The notes under the pieces were generated by a model. That model searched no databases. It was not told the origin of the DNA and saw nothing but the letters and a program-made list of their open reading frames with translations. A program made the translations under genes and the position numbers. Of a stretch of DNA of 64,000 nt, positions 1-8,545 are shown piece by piece (the first letter of the stretch is position 1; each line of letters begins with the position of its first letter). This stretch comes from Alphaproteobacteria bacterium casp-alpha6 (GTDB taxonomy: Bacteria > Pseudomonadota > Alphaproteobacteria > Rhodobacterales > Rhodobacteraceae): NCBI GenBank assembly GCA_001510135.1, contig LFER01000016.1, positions 1 through 64,000 on the forward strand. The letters are read 5' to 3'.

Positions 1-8
1 CTTAGCGA

Positions 9-1691
9 TTAAACACCGAGACCAAGATGTTTTGAGGATTGAAAATTGAGATCATCTTCTGAATTCGCCGTCTTGGATGTGTTAAAATGAAAACCTTTGT
101 ATCCGTCTTGCGCGATTTTATCACAGATATTGCGATAACTGACCAAGCCCCCCGCATAGGGCATAAATACACGCGGTTTTCCCGGAATATTCGAGCCAAG
201 ATACCAGCTGTGCTTGACTGTAGGCAGTAATGTGGCATCTGCAACCTCGCGAACATGATCTGTCCAACGTTGTGCCGCCTGCTGGTCTGCTTGGATCGTT
301 TTACAGCCAACTTCGATGCAGTGCCTTAGACATTCTGTGATCCAATCAACATGCTGCTCAATTGAAACTGGCATATTTGATAAAACAGATGGGCTACCCG
401 GTCCTGTGATCGTAAAAAGATTTGGAAACCCAGGTATGGCAAGGCCGAGGTAATTTGTGGGACCATTGTCCCAATATGTTTTCAATGACGTTTTGGGCGT
501 TGTTATGTTCAAATTGAGCAGGGGTCCTGTCATTGCATCGTAGCCAGTCGCAAAAACAATAACGTCTAGCTCATGGTGTTTACCACTTTGCAGTCTGATC
601 CCATCGCTGGTGATCTCGGCAATGGGATCTGCTTTCAAATCCACAAGCATGACATGATCTTCGTTAAAGATCTCGAAGTATTCTGTGTCGATAGGAGGTC
701 GTTTTGCAGCATATGGATGGTCAATGTTGGTCAATATGTCAGCCGTGTCTGGATCATCCACTATTTGGAGAATTTTGGATTTGATGAAGCTGGCTGCCGC
801 GTCATTTGCCATTTTGGAGGTCAGCAAATCATGAAATACACCTCTAAAGCGCAGCCCACCTTTTTTCCACGCGGCTTCGAACATGTCTTCGCGTTCTGTA
901 TCAGATACCTCCATCGTCAGATTGTTTGATATCCGAAATGGATGTCCGTTGGGGGTCGATTGAACCAAGCCTTTTAATTCATCGTAATGATCGCGCACCC
1001 ATGTCGCATATGTTTCATCCCAAGCTGTGTTGCGCGCAGGGATCGAATAATTTGGTGTCCTTTGAAATACTGTAAGATTTTTGCAGGATTTGGCGATTTC
1101 GGGAGCAGCTTGTATTCCGGTGGACCCAGTTCCGATTTGCCCGACCTTCAAACCTGCAAAATCTACGCCTTCGTGTGGCCATTTTCCTGTGTGATACCAC
1201 TGCCCTTTAAAGCTAGATAACCCCGGAATGTCTGGCACGTTTGCTGTGGAAAGGCAGCCAACTGCTGTGATAAGCCACTTTGCAAACAAACACGATCCAT
1301 CGTCAATTTTAATTTCCCAAAGGTCCTTTTCAGATATAAATCGACAGCTGGATACTGTGGTGTTGAAGAGAATGTCTTTTTTAAGATCCAGCGTATCGGC
1401 GACATAATTCAAATATGCTCTGATTTCTGTATGCCCGGGATACCTTTCAGACCATTGCCAATTTTGGTGTAGATCACGCGAGAAAAAATAAGCATACCCG
1501 TGGCTTTCGCTGTCGCAGCGTGCACCCGGATAGCGGTTCCAATACCATGTCCCCCCAACACCGTCAGCTTTTTCGACGACAGCCGTTTTCAACCCGAGAT
1601 CGTCGCGCAATCTGTGAAGTTGATATAGCCCAGAAAATCCGGCACCGATGACAAGGGCATCGTAATGATTATTTATTTTACCATGTTCCAT
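9..1691 (-). CDS. flavin-containing Baeyer-Villiger-type monooxygenase
   Basis: A 560-residue protein that should use FAD, NADPH and O2 to oxygenate a ketone or similar carbonyl compound in the cytoplasm. An N-terminal FAD-binding Rossmann motif GAGFSG lies at residues 16-21, followed by the GTWYWNRYPGARCD segment (47-60) typical of cyclohexanone-monooxygenase relatives. The Baeyer-Villiger fingerprint (F-x-G-x-x-x-H-T-x-x-W-P) reads F161 to P172, and the second, NADPH-binding GxGxxG is at 187-192. Length matches the family (about 540 residues). The ATG at 1691 leads directly into the FAD motif, so the start is secure. It lies 66 bases downstream of the MOSC gene on the same strand and may be co-transcribed with it. 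Family membership is clear; the substrate cannot be read from sequence. Confidence 0.9.
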   Translation of the reverse strand: MEHGKINNHYDALVIGAGFSGLYQLHRLRDDLGLKTAVVEKADGVGGTWYWNRYPGARCDSESHGYAYFFSRDLHQNWQWSERYPGHTEIRAYLNYVADTLDLKKDILFNTTVSSCRFISEKDLWEIKIDDGSCLFAKWLITAVGCLSTANVPDIPGLSSFKGQWYHTGKWPHEGVDFAGLKVGQIGTGSTGIQAAPEIAKSCKNLTVFQRTPNYSIPARNTAWDETYATWVRDHYDELKGLVQSTPNGHPFRISNNLTMEVSDTEREDMFEAAWKKGGLRFRGVFHDLLTSKMANDAAASFIKSKILQIVDDPDTADILTNIDHPYAAKRPPIDTEYFEIFNEDHVMLVDLKADPIAEITSDGIRLQSGKHHELDVIVFATGYDAMTGPLLNLNITTPKTSLKTYWDNGPTNYLGLAIPGFPNLFTITGPGSPSVLSNMPVSIEQHVDWITECLRHCIEVGCKTIQADQQAAQRWTDHVREVADATLLPTVKHSWYLGSNIPGKPRVFMPYAGGLVSYRNICDKIAQDGYKGFHFNTSKTANSEDDLNFQSSKHLGLGV

Positions 1692-1757
1692 CGTGATCCA
1701 ACATGCAGAACAAATTTACATTTTGCACGCGTTATTTTTGTTGTTCTTTTGAGCGCA

Positions 1758-2339
1758 TTATTTTGGGTCCCATCCACGTTGAGTTGGCGTAAAAAGGCTT
1801 ACTGTATCACCAACAGCCAGTGGACCTGGTCGTTCAATCCAAGCTGTTATGCCACGACGTCCCATTGCCGCACCTTTAAATGCTCTTCCGAATCCTGGAT
1901 GTTCGTTTTCAATTTCTCTGGCGGGTAAGTTGCAAGGTGCATTTTCCAAATCTACGGTCAGTGTTGTGCCAGCACTCGTTTGTAAGCGTGAACCGGGCGG
2001 GATATGCGTAAAATCGGGGAATCCTTTGACCACGATCGACGCGCCAAACCAACTTGGATCAAGATTATCTAATCCCATATGCGCTGCGATCTCTGCAATT
2101 TCTTCGGCAGAAAGCACAGAAATCTGGCGGGTGTTTTTGATGACTGTCCCTTTTGGATAAAGCATAGTGACCCTGACGCATGAGGGGCGGTTCAGACCGG
2201 AATGCGTTTCACCACAGATGCCTTCAAAGGTGGTGTCAACCTTGCCAGTCGTCTCCGATCGAATATTTTTAGATGCGTGAGGCACGCGACCAAGCCAAGC
2301 TACGCTGCCGGTGAACTCAGATTTAACAAGACAATCCAT
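1758..2339 (-). CDS. MOSC domain-containing protein
   Basis: A MOSC (molybdenum cofactor sulfurase C-terminal) domain protein of 193 residues. The family binds or carries sulfur for metal-sulfur cluster or cofactor chemistry; the conserved cysteine in NAPCNLPAREI is the expected sulfur carrier. The open frame extends upstream to 2423, but I place the start at ATG 2339 because an AAAGGA ribosome-binding site sits about seven bases before it and the preceding residues do not look conserved. The central GASIVVKGFPDFTHIPPGS stretch and the C-terminal GRRGITAWIERPGPL are typical of small proteobacterial MOSC proteins. It lies just upstream of the monooxygenase gene on the same strand. Its specific partner is unknown. 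Confidence 0.85.
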   Translation of the reverse strand: MDCLVKSEFTGSVAWLGRVPHASKNIRSETTGKVDTTFEGICGETHSGLNRPSCVRVTMLYPKGTVIKNTRQISVLSAEEIAEIAAHMGLDNLDPSWFGASIVVKGFPDFTHIPPGSRLQTSAGTTLTVDLENAPCNLPAREIENEHPGFGRAFKGAAMGRRGITAWIERPGPLAVGDTVSLFTPTQRGWDPK

Positions 2340-2634
2340 CAATTTTCCTTTGGGCCAAAAATCTATGGCGCATTTAAAAAGCATCAATTTTGATTGCAGA
2401 CCTTTTTGATGCCTAAACCACAATGACGAAGCATCTAATTTCAGTCAATAATCATATTATGTATCTCAAATAGACACCCGCGTCGGGATGGAAATTTTCA
2501 CTGACCATCATTTGAAATAATCCAAACATAAAGGGATGCACTCAAAAAGTTTGCAGAATTTTATCTGCATTAGGAATACTCTTTAAAACTTTTGGAGCTT
2601 AAATAAAGAATGAAATAGTTTTACTTGCTCTGTA
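2340..2634. other. AT-rich divergent intergenic region
   Basis: About 295 bases between the divergent MOSC gene and the dimethylformamidase-like gene. It is distinctly A+T rich, especially around 2440-2620, and should hold both promoters. I see no RNA gene, no clear terminator and no credible small reading frame in it; an ATG at 2609 is followed at once by a stop. No operator palindrome stood out. Confidence 0.5.
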
Positions 2635-4809
2635 TTGGTCAGTAAGTTCAAGTTAGGCCAATATTCGACGTACAAAGAGTTGAGAACTAAGTTGAAAACA
2701 GTCCCATTGATTGGATATTCCAGTCGCCTATCTGGGCGTGCAAATGAACGTATAGATTTCATGGTTTCCAGTGAACATGAAGAAAACTATACTGCACGAC
2801 TTTTTCGATCCATAAGCGCTGATCCCAATCCCCAAGGCATGGGGCTTGTTGAGTATGCCTGTGATGATTTGTTTCGGGAGCAGTCTTTCATATCGCGCAA
2901 ACAAAGGTTCAGTCCGGGATCTTATGGAATAACAACTGAACAGCTTAAAATTCGAGCTGAACAAAAAATCATGTTTTCGCTCCTGCTTTATCCGACCCTT
3001 ATAAGCGAAGCTGCTCAGGAAATTTTACATTTTGGCCGGTTTCGTCTGACGTTGACGGCGGGTGGTCATGTTAATTTTGGTGTCGATCAAAATACTGTCA
3101 GGAGCGAAAACAAGGTTGCTATCCGCAGATGGTATCGAATTGAGGCCTCGGTCAATAAACAGGGTGAACTCAGTGTTTCAGTGAATGGCATTGAGCAAAT
3201 CCAAAGCCCCGAAGAAACTGTTCGGGATTTGGAAACACAGATTGATTTATCGGAAAACTCGATCCTCATAATTGCCGGTCAGAACGTTCAAAATGCGGTT
3301 AAAAATTGTTTCAATGGGAAAATTGAGGCCCCATCGGTATTCATGGATGGGCAGTGTGTTGCCACTTGGGATTTTGCCAAAAACATTCAAAGCATGACGG
3401 TTCCTGGCAATGGCTGCGCGGATCTGGAACTTGTCAACGCGCCGACCCGTGCTGTTACAGGCGCGGCATGGGATGGAAGCGAAATGAACTGGCAACACAA
3501 ACCAGACCACTACGCTGCCATTTCCTTTCATCAGGATGATATTTATGATTTTGGCTGGGAAACGGACTTTAGCTTTGTAATCCCCGACAATATGCCATCA
3601 GGTATTTATGTTATGCGTATTTCCTGCGGGGATGACTATGATGCGATGCCTTTTTTTGTCTGTCCCCAAAGAGATCAACCAACCGCAAAACTTTGTGTTT
3701 TGGTGTCAACTTTTACCTATGTTATCTATGGAAATCATGCGCGACCGGATTATGAACCTTCATGGCTGGATCGGATTGCTGAATGGAACGCATACCCGCA
3801 CAACGCGGCTGTCTTTTCAAGTTACGGGTTATCCACTTATAATAACCATGTGGACGGCAGCGGAATATGTCACGCCTCTCATAAACGTCCGCTTTTTAAT
3901 CTACGTCCCGGGTACATTACATTTGGTCAAGCCACCTGCTCGGGTTTGCGTCACTTTCAGGCGGACAGTCATCTAATTTCTTGGTTACATACCAAGAACA
4001 TAGCTTATGACATCGTTACTGATGAGGAGCTCCACAATGAAGGAGTGGATGCAATTAAGCGGTACGATGCGGTTGTGACTGGCAGCCATCCAGAATACCA
4101 CACCACAGAAACCCTAGACGCATTGACCCATTACAGAGACGGCGGGGGCGCTTTGCATTACCTTGGCGGTAATGGGTTTTATTGGCGCATTGCGCGCCAC
4201 AGTGAAGATCCAAGTTTGCTTGAAATTCGAAGAGCAGAAGATGGTTTGCGCGCATGGGCTTCCGAACCCGGAGAATATTATAACGGATTTGATGGGGCCT
4301 ATGGTGGTTTGTGGCGGCGCAATGGTCGAGCTCCGCAGAAATTGGTGGGCGTCGGATTTACGGCACAAGGCACATTTAACGGGATGCCCTATCAGCGTGT
4401 GTGTTATGATCCGGAATTTGATTGGGTCTTTGAGGGTATCGATCAGGACATCATTGGTGATTTTGGGTTCAGTGGCAACGGCGCTGCAGGTTTTGAACTG
4501 GACCGCGTTGATCCAAAGCTGGGCTCAGGTGATCAGATCACCATTTTGGCGCAATCCTTTGCATCTGACGACCATTTCATTTTGGTGCCAGAGGAACAAT
4601 TGACACATTTAACAAATTTGTCGGGTGGTCCTGAAAAAGAAGTGATGCGTGCGGATATGGTTTATTTTGAAACACCCGAGGGAGGGCGCGTTTTTTCAGT
4701 CGGGTCTATTACCTTTTGCGGGAGCTTGCCTTGGAACAATTTTGACAACACCGTCTCTCGGCTGCTGCTCAACGTCTTATCGCGCAGCTTGGGCAATTTG
4801 TCTTCGTAG
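2635..4809 (+). CDS. N,N-dimethylformamidase large-subunit-like amidohydrolase
   Basis: A protein of up to 724 residues resembling the large (beta) subunit of N,N-dimethylformamidase, an iron enzyme that hydrolyses dimethylformamide to dimethylamine and formate. The N-terminal GYSSRLSGRANERIDFMVSS begins a beta-rich domain, and a lectin-like insert follows. The C-terminal half carries an HPE triad at H485-P-E487 and a candidate ligand Y365 in VIYGNHA; from memory the characterised enzyme uses two tyrosines and the glutamate of an HPE motif as iron ligands. Y387, Y397 and Y402 are candidates for the second tyrosine. The start is uncertain: TTG at 2635 opens the frame, TTG at 2692 is an alternative, and the first in-frame ATG (2761) would cut into conserved sequence. 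No gene for the small subunit (about 130 residues) is visible nearby, so the true substrate could be another N-substituted amide. Confidence 0.75.
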   Translation: MVSKFKLGQYSTYKELRTKLKTVPLIGYSSRLSGRANERIDFMVSSEHEENYTARLFRSISADPNPQGMGLVEYACDDLFREQSFISRKQRFSPGSYGITTEQLKIRAEQKIMFSLLLYPTLISEAAQEILHFGRFRLTLTAGGHVNFGVDQNTVRSENKVAIRRWYRIEASVNKQGELSVSVNGIEQIQSPEETVRDLETQIDLSENSILIIAGQNVQNAVKNCFNGKIEAPSVFMDGQCVATWDFAKNIQSMTVPGNGCADLELVNAPTRAVTGAAWDGSEMNWQHKPDHYAAISFHQDDIYDFGWETDFSFVIPDNMPSGIYVMRISCGDDYDAMPFFVCPQRDQPTAKLCVLVSTFTYVIYGNHARPDYEPSWLDRIAEWNAYPHNAAVFSSYGLSTYNNHVDGSGICHASHKRPLFNLRPGYITFGQATCSGLRHFQADSHLISWLHTKNIAYDIVTDEELHNEGVDAIKRYDAVVTGSHPEYHTTETLDALTHYRDGGGALHYLGGNGFYWRIARHSEDPSLLEIRRAEDGLRAWASEPGEYYNGFDGAYGGLWRRNGRAPQKLVGVGFTAQGTFNGMPYQRVCYDPEFDWVFEGIDQDIIGDFGFSGNGAAGFELDRVDPKLGSGDQITILAQSFASDDHFILVPEEQLTHLTNLSGGPEKEVMRADMVYFETPEGGRVFSVGSITFCGSLPWNNFDNTVSRLLLNVLSRSLGNLSS

Positions 4810-4891
4810 CTATTAGTGAAACAGATGGAAGATTTCGGGGGGAATATCTTCATCAATTTGCGAGTGGCGTTGATGAGCGGGCACATTCAAC

Positions 4892-4919
4892 GAGGCGTCA
4901 GTCACACATAAGACGCCTC
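4892..4919. terminator. inverted repeat between convergent genes
   Basis: GAGGCGTC (4892-4899) pairs perfectly with GACGCCTC (4912-4919) around a 12-base loop. It lies between the converging dimethylformamidase-like and ABC ATPase genes, where a bidirectional terminator would be expected. Neither side has a convincing T-run, so the call is tentative. Confidence 0.35.
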
Positions 4920-4986
4920 TGAGCGCAGCTTTGGATGGCGTCGAGCCATTCGTCAGCTACAATTTCTAAAGGGTGACATGCCTTGC

Positions 4987-6615
4987 TTATGTGGCAAGTT
5001 TGCGATCCCAGTTTTGTCCTGGTACAGCCGCCAAAAGTTCCTGCGTGTAACTATGCTGAGGGTTGTTGAAAATGTCACCGGTTGCGCCTGTTTCAACGAT
5101 CTCTCCATAACGCATGACTGCCAAACGATCACATACCTGCGCGGCGACCCTAAGGTCATGGGTGATGAACATCATCGACAGGTTCATCTTTTCTCTGATT
5201 TCGTCCAAAAGTTCCAAAATTTGTGCTTGGATCGAAACGTCGAGGGCGGATACCGGCTCATCGGCGACCAATATTTCCGGATCCAAAGCCAAAGCGCGCG
5301 CAATGCCTATCCTTTGGCGTTGACCACCAGAAAACTCATGCGGATAACGGTTGAAGGCCCGCTCATCCAGCCCGACAATTTCGAGCAGTTCGCGCGCGCG
5401 CGCCTCGGCACTCTCGCGTGCCTCTCCTTGGATCATAGGTCCTTGGGAAATGATCTGCCCCACTTTAATTCGGGGATTTAAAGAGGCAAACGGGTCTTGA
5501 AACACCATCTGTATTCTTTTTCGAAACGGACGCATTTCTGAACGCCCCAGCGATGTAATATCAACATCGTCCAGCAAAATACTCCCGCTGTCACTGTCCA
5601 TCAGTCGAATTATGCAGCGCGCCAAGGTCGATTTTCCCGAGCCACTTTCGCCAACCACACCCAAAGTCTCGCCACGGCGCAAATCAAGTGTGACATCTTT
5701 TACGGCTCTTACATGACGATTTGGTTTTCCAAAGCCGAATAAACTTTTCCCGCCTCCAAAGGACTTCTGTACATCCTTCCCGGACAATACGATGTGTTCT
5801 GAACGCGGGCGGGGGGCGCGAGGTATCAAACTCGGCACGGAGGCAATCAATGCCTGTGTATAGCTGTGTTCAGGTGCATTTAAGACCTTATCAACAGTGC
5901 CTGTTTCCACAACTTTTCCATACTGCATAACAACAACGCGATCTGCAATATCGGCAACAACACCAAAATCATGCGTAATAAACAAAACACCCGATTTATG
6001 AACGTCTTGCATTTCATTTATTAATTTCAAGATTTGCGCTTGCGTCGTGACATCCAACGCCGTTGTCGGCTCATCGGCGATCAAAATCTTTGGTTCCAAG
6101 GCGAGGGCCATAGCAATCATTGCCCTTTGGCGCTGCCCCCCTGATAATTCATGCGGGTATGCCGCGACTATTTGCTTAGGGTCGGGTAAATGAACGTCTT
6201 CAAGCAGCTGTATCGCCCGTTTGCGACGCTCACGTGGCGGCATATCCGCGTGAAACCTGAACACCTCATCAATTTGCCCCCCGATCGTCATAACCGGGTT
6301 AAGCGCTGTCATAGGCTCTTGGAAAATCATGGATATTTCGCTGCCGCGGATCTGGCGCATTCTTGGCTCGGACGCTTGGGTAAGGTCTTCTCCACAAAAC
6401 AAAACTTTTCCCTTTGTCGCCCGAACATGGGGCGCGGGCAGCAACCCCATCAAAGCGCGTGCAGTTAATGATTTTCCTGAACCACTTTCGCCGACAATAC
6501 AAAGAGTTTCCCCGGGAGATAGATCAATACTTAGATTTTCTACTGCCAACCTGCGTTCGGACCCCTCAGGGAGCGCGATGTCAAGATTTGATATTGTGAG
6601 GAGTTTATCTGTCAC
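4987..6615 (-). CDS. dipeptide/oligopeptide-type ABC transporter, fused double ATP-binding protein
   Basis: A 542-residue protein containing two ATP-binding cassettes in tandem, equivalent to DppD and DppF fused (GsiA-like). The first Walker A motif GESGSGKS is at residues 42-49 and the second at 322-329. Each half has the LSGGQRQR or FSGGQRQR signature, an ILIADEP or ILVADEP Walker B, and the D-loop and H-loop that follow. It powers the membrane pair encoded just upstream; its ATG at 6615 overlaps the end of the permease gene by four bases, which implies translational coupling. Family 5 importers carry peptides, nickel, glutathione or opine-like solutes; the substrate here is not determined by the ATPase sequence. 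Confidence 0.95.
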   Translation of the reverse strand: MTDKLLTISNLDIALPEGSERRLAVENLSIDLSPGETLCIVGESGSGKSLTARALMGLLPAPHVRATKGKVLFCGEDLTQASEPRMRQIRGSEISMIFQEPMTALNPVMTIGGQIDEVFRFHADMPPRERRKRAIQLLEDVHLPDPKQIVAAYPHELSGGQRQRAMIAMALALEPKILIADEPTTALDVTTQAQILKLINEMQDVHKSGVLFITHDFGVVADIADRVVVMQYGKVVETGTVDKVLNAPEHSYTQALIASVPSLIPRAPRPRSEHIVLSGKDVQKSFGGGKSLFGFGKPNRHVRAVKDVTLDLRRGETLGVVGESGSGKSTLARCIIRLMDSDSGSILLDDVDITSLGRSEMRPFRKRIQMVFQDPFASLNPRIKVGQIISQGPMIQGEARESAEARARELLEIVGLDERAFNRYPHEFSGGQRQRIGIARALALDPEILVADEPVSALDVSIQAQILELLDEIREKMNLSMMFITHDLRVAAQVCDRLAVMRYGEIVETGATGDIFNNPQHSYTQELLAAVPGQNWDRKLAT

Positions 6616-7445
6616 TTTCTTTCTCTCAAACGGGGGTTCAGCGCATCGTTCAAACCTTCGCCAACCAAATTAATGGCAAGAACCGTGATTAAAATCGCAA
6701 TGCCGGGAAAAGTACATATCCACCAAGCAACCCGAAGCATCGAACGCCCGTCGCTAATGATGAATCCCCAGCTCATAACATTGGGATCGCCAAGGCCCAA
6801 AAATGCCAACCCACTTTCAATTAGAATTGCTGTTGCCACCATCAGCGATCCAATAACGATGATAGGGCTCAGACAATTGGGCAATATTTCCGCCAGCATG
6901 ATGCGCACATCACCCATGCCCAATGTGTGACAGGCTTGCACAAATTCACGGTTCTTGAGCGCTAAGAACTCGCCTCGAACCAGACGCGCAACCGCAGGCC
7001 AAGACACTACCGTGATCGCAATCACAACACTTTCAATGGAGGGCTTCATGATAGCCACCAGAAGGATTGCGAAAATAAAGGAGGGGATTGTTTGAAACAC
7101 TTCGGTGACACGCATTAAAATGTCATCGACGATCCCACCGTAATAGCCTGCAAAAGCACCAAAAATAACGCCGATAAAAACGGCAGCAAGGGTCGCAATG
7201 AGGCCGATCAACAAAGATGTTTTCGCGCCATGGGCGATGCCCGAAGCCACATCGCGTCCGATTGAATCGCTGCCCAAAAGAAAACCGTTTTCGCCAGGGG
7301 GGGACAACGGAAATTTTGAATATAAAAACGGATCACCGGGATAAATAATATTTGCAATCGCCGCAAGGAAAATCACGCAGCACAAAATCAGTAATCCAAG
7401 CACAGCCTGATGGTTACGTGAAAACCTTTTCCAAAAATCTGCCAT
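6612..7445 (-). CDS. ABC transporter permease, DppC type
   Basis: A 277-residue inner-membrane permease of the DppC/OppC family. It has one N-terminal membrane span (about residues 15-35, AVLGLLILCCVIFLAAIAN), a short periplasmic loop with the GTDxxGRD-like LLGSDSIGRDVASG, and then a five-span core domain. The EAA-type cytoplasmic loop reads around LVRGEFLALKNREFVQACHTLGMGD, where the coupling helix contacts the ATPase. It pairs with the DppB-type permease one base upstream and is translationally coupled to the ATPase gene downstream. Confidence 0.93.
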   Translation of the reverse strand: MADFWKRFSRNHQAVLGLLILCCVIFLAAIANIIYPGDPFLYSKFPLSPPGENGFLLGSDSIGRDVASGIAHGAKTSLLIGLIATLAAVFIGVIFGAFAGYYGGIVDDILMRVTEVFQTIPSFIFAILLVAIMKPSIESVVIAITVVSWPAVARLVRGEFLALKNREFVQACHTLGMGDVRIMLAEILPNCLSPIIVIGSLMVATAILIESGLAFLGLGDPNVMSWGFIISDGRSMLRVAWWICTFPGIAILITVLAINLVGEGLNDALNPRLRERK

Positions 7446-7446
7446 G

Positions 7447-8433
7447 TCAATTCACTTCTATTCTTGGGTCCAGAAAACAATAGATCACGTCAACGACCAA
7501 GTTAACCGCGACGACCAAGGCTGAAGAGAGCAGGAAAATGCCCAACAGCAGGTTCAGATCACGTGCAAAAAGCGATTCAAAGGCGAGCATTCCCAAACCG
7601 GGCCATGCAAATACGGATTCCACGATCACCGATCCACCAATCAACGCTCCAACTTGTACCCCCGCCATTGTGACAACAGGTAAAAGCGCATTGCGAAGAA
7701 CATGAACAAAGGTAATGCGCCGTTCTGTAACACCTTTGGCTCTGGCTGTAATCACATAATCCTGTCCGTATTGTTCCAGCATAGAGGCACGCATCATCCG
7801 CGTGTAAAGAGCCAGATAAAACAAAGACAACGTGATCGTGGGCAGCACCAAGTGGTGTGCTATATCTTTTACCCGCTCAAAACCCTCGTAAAACATCGCG
7901 CTGTTTTCCATCCCGCTTGTTGGAAACCAGTCATTTTTAATTGAAAATAAAATTATCATCATCAGCCCCACCCAAAAAAGCGGCGTTGCATAGGTTATCA
8001 GCGCAAACACGCTGACCACAGAGTCTTTCCATGTATTCAAATTTATTGCGGCAAAAAGCCCGAGCAGTATTCCAAAACCGACCGCCAAAAGGATCGTGCT
8101 GACCATCAAAATCAATGTGGGCCAGAAACGGTCAATGATCAATTCTGTAACCTGCATGTCATGACGGAATGAATATCCGAGATCCAGTTGGATAACATTT
8201 TTGAGGTAAACTGCCAGTTGTACCGGTAAGGGTTTGTCCAGACCAAATTTTTTGCGCATTTCTTCCATATATTCCGGCGTTGCCGATCCGGCTTCACCTG
8301 CCAGCACGTCCACAGCGTCGCCTTCGGCCAGATTTAACAGGAAGAAGTTCAACACAACAATTGCCAGGATAATCGGAATTCCCTGTATCAGCCTACGGGA
8401 GACATAGCGGAAAATCTTGCTTGATCTGTTCAT
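7447..8433 (-). CDS. ABC transporter permease, DppB type
   Basis: A 328-residue inner-membrane permease of the DppB/OppB family. It has an N-terminal span followed by the long periplasmic segment typical of the family (about residues 35-100), then five further membrane spans. The EAA loop lies near YVITARAKGVTERRITFVHVLRNALLP, and the protein ends with a DPRIEVN tail like other DppB proteins. It forms the heterodimeric channel with the DppC-type protein encoded one base downstream. The gap of 112 bases to the upstream binding-protein gene contains a strong hairpin. Confidence 0.93.
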   Translation of the reverse strand: MNRSSKIFRYVSRRLIQGIPIILAIVVLNFFLLNLAEGDAVDVLAGEAGSATPEYMEEMRKKFGLDKPLPVQLAVYLKNVIQLDLGYSFRHDMQVTELIIDRFWPTLILMVSTILLAVGFGILLGLFAAINLNTWKDSVVSVFALITYATPLFWVGLMMIILFSIKNDWFPTSGMENSAMFYEGFERVKDIAHHLVLPTITLSLFYLALYTRMMRASMLEQYGQDYVITARAKGVTERRITFVHVLRNALLPVVTMAGVQVGALIGGSVIVESVFAWPGLGMLAFESLFARDLNLLLGIFLLSSALVVAVNLVVDVIYCFLDPRIEVN

Positions 8434-8502
8434 ATTTGGATCATCTTTTAATGTTTAGTGCTCGATTGTTTGCATCCCAAAAGAGAAATGCAAAGCGAAA
8501 AG

Positions 8503-8533
8503 AAACAGAGCTGAGGCGAGCTCAGCTCTGTTT
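8503..8533 (-). terminator. hairpin between binding-protein and permease genes
   Basis: A perfect 13-bp stem (AAACAGAGCTGAG with CTCAGCTCTGTTT) and a 5-base loop, followed in the minus-strand direction by a T-rich run (TTTCTTTT). It lies immediately after the binding-protein gene and before the permease genes of the same operon. In such positions a partial terminator or 3'-end stabiliser commonly lets the binding protein be made in excess over the membrane components. Confidence 0.75.
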
Positions 8534-8545
8534 TTGAGTTATCAC

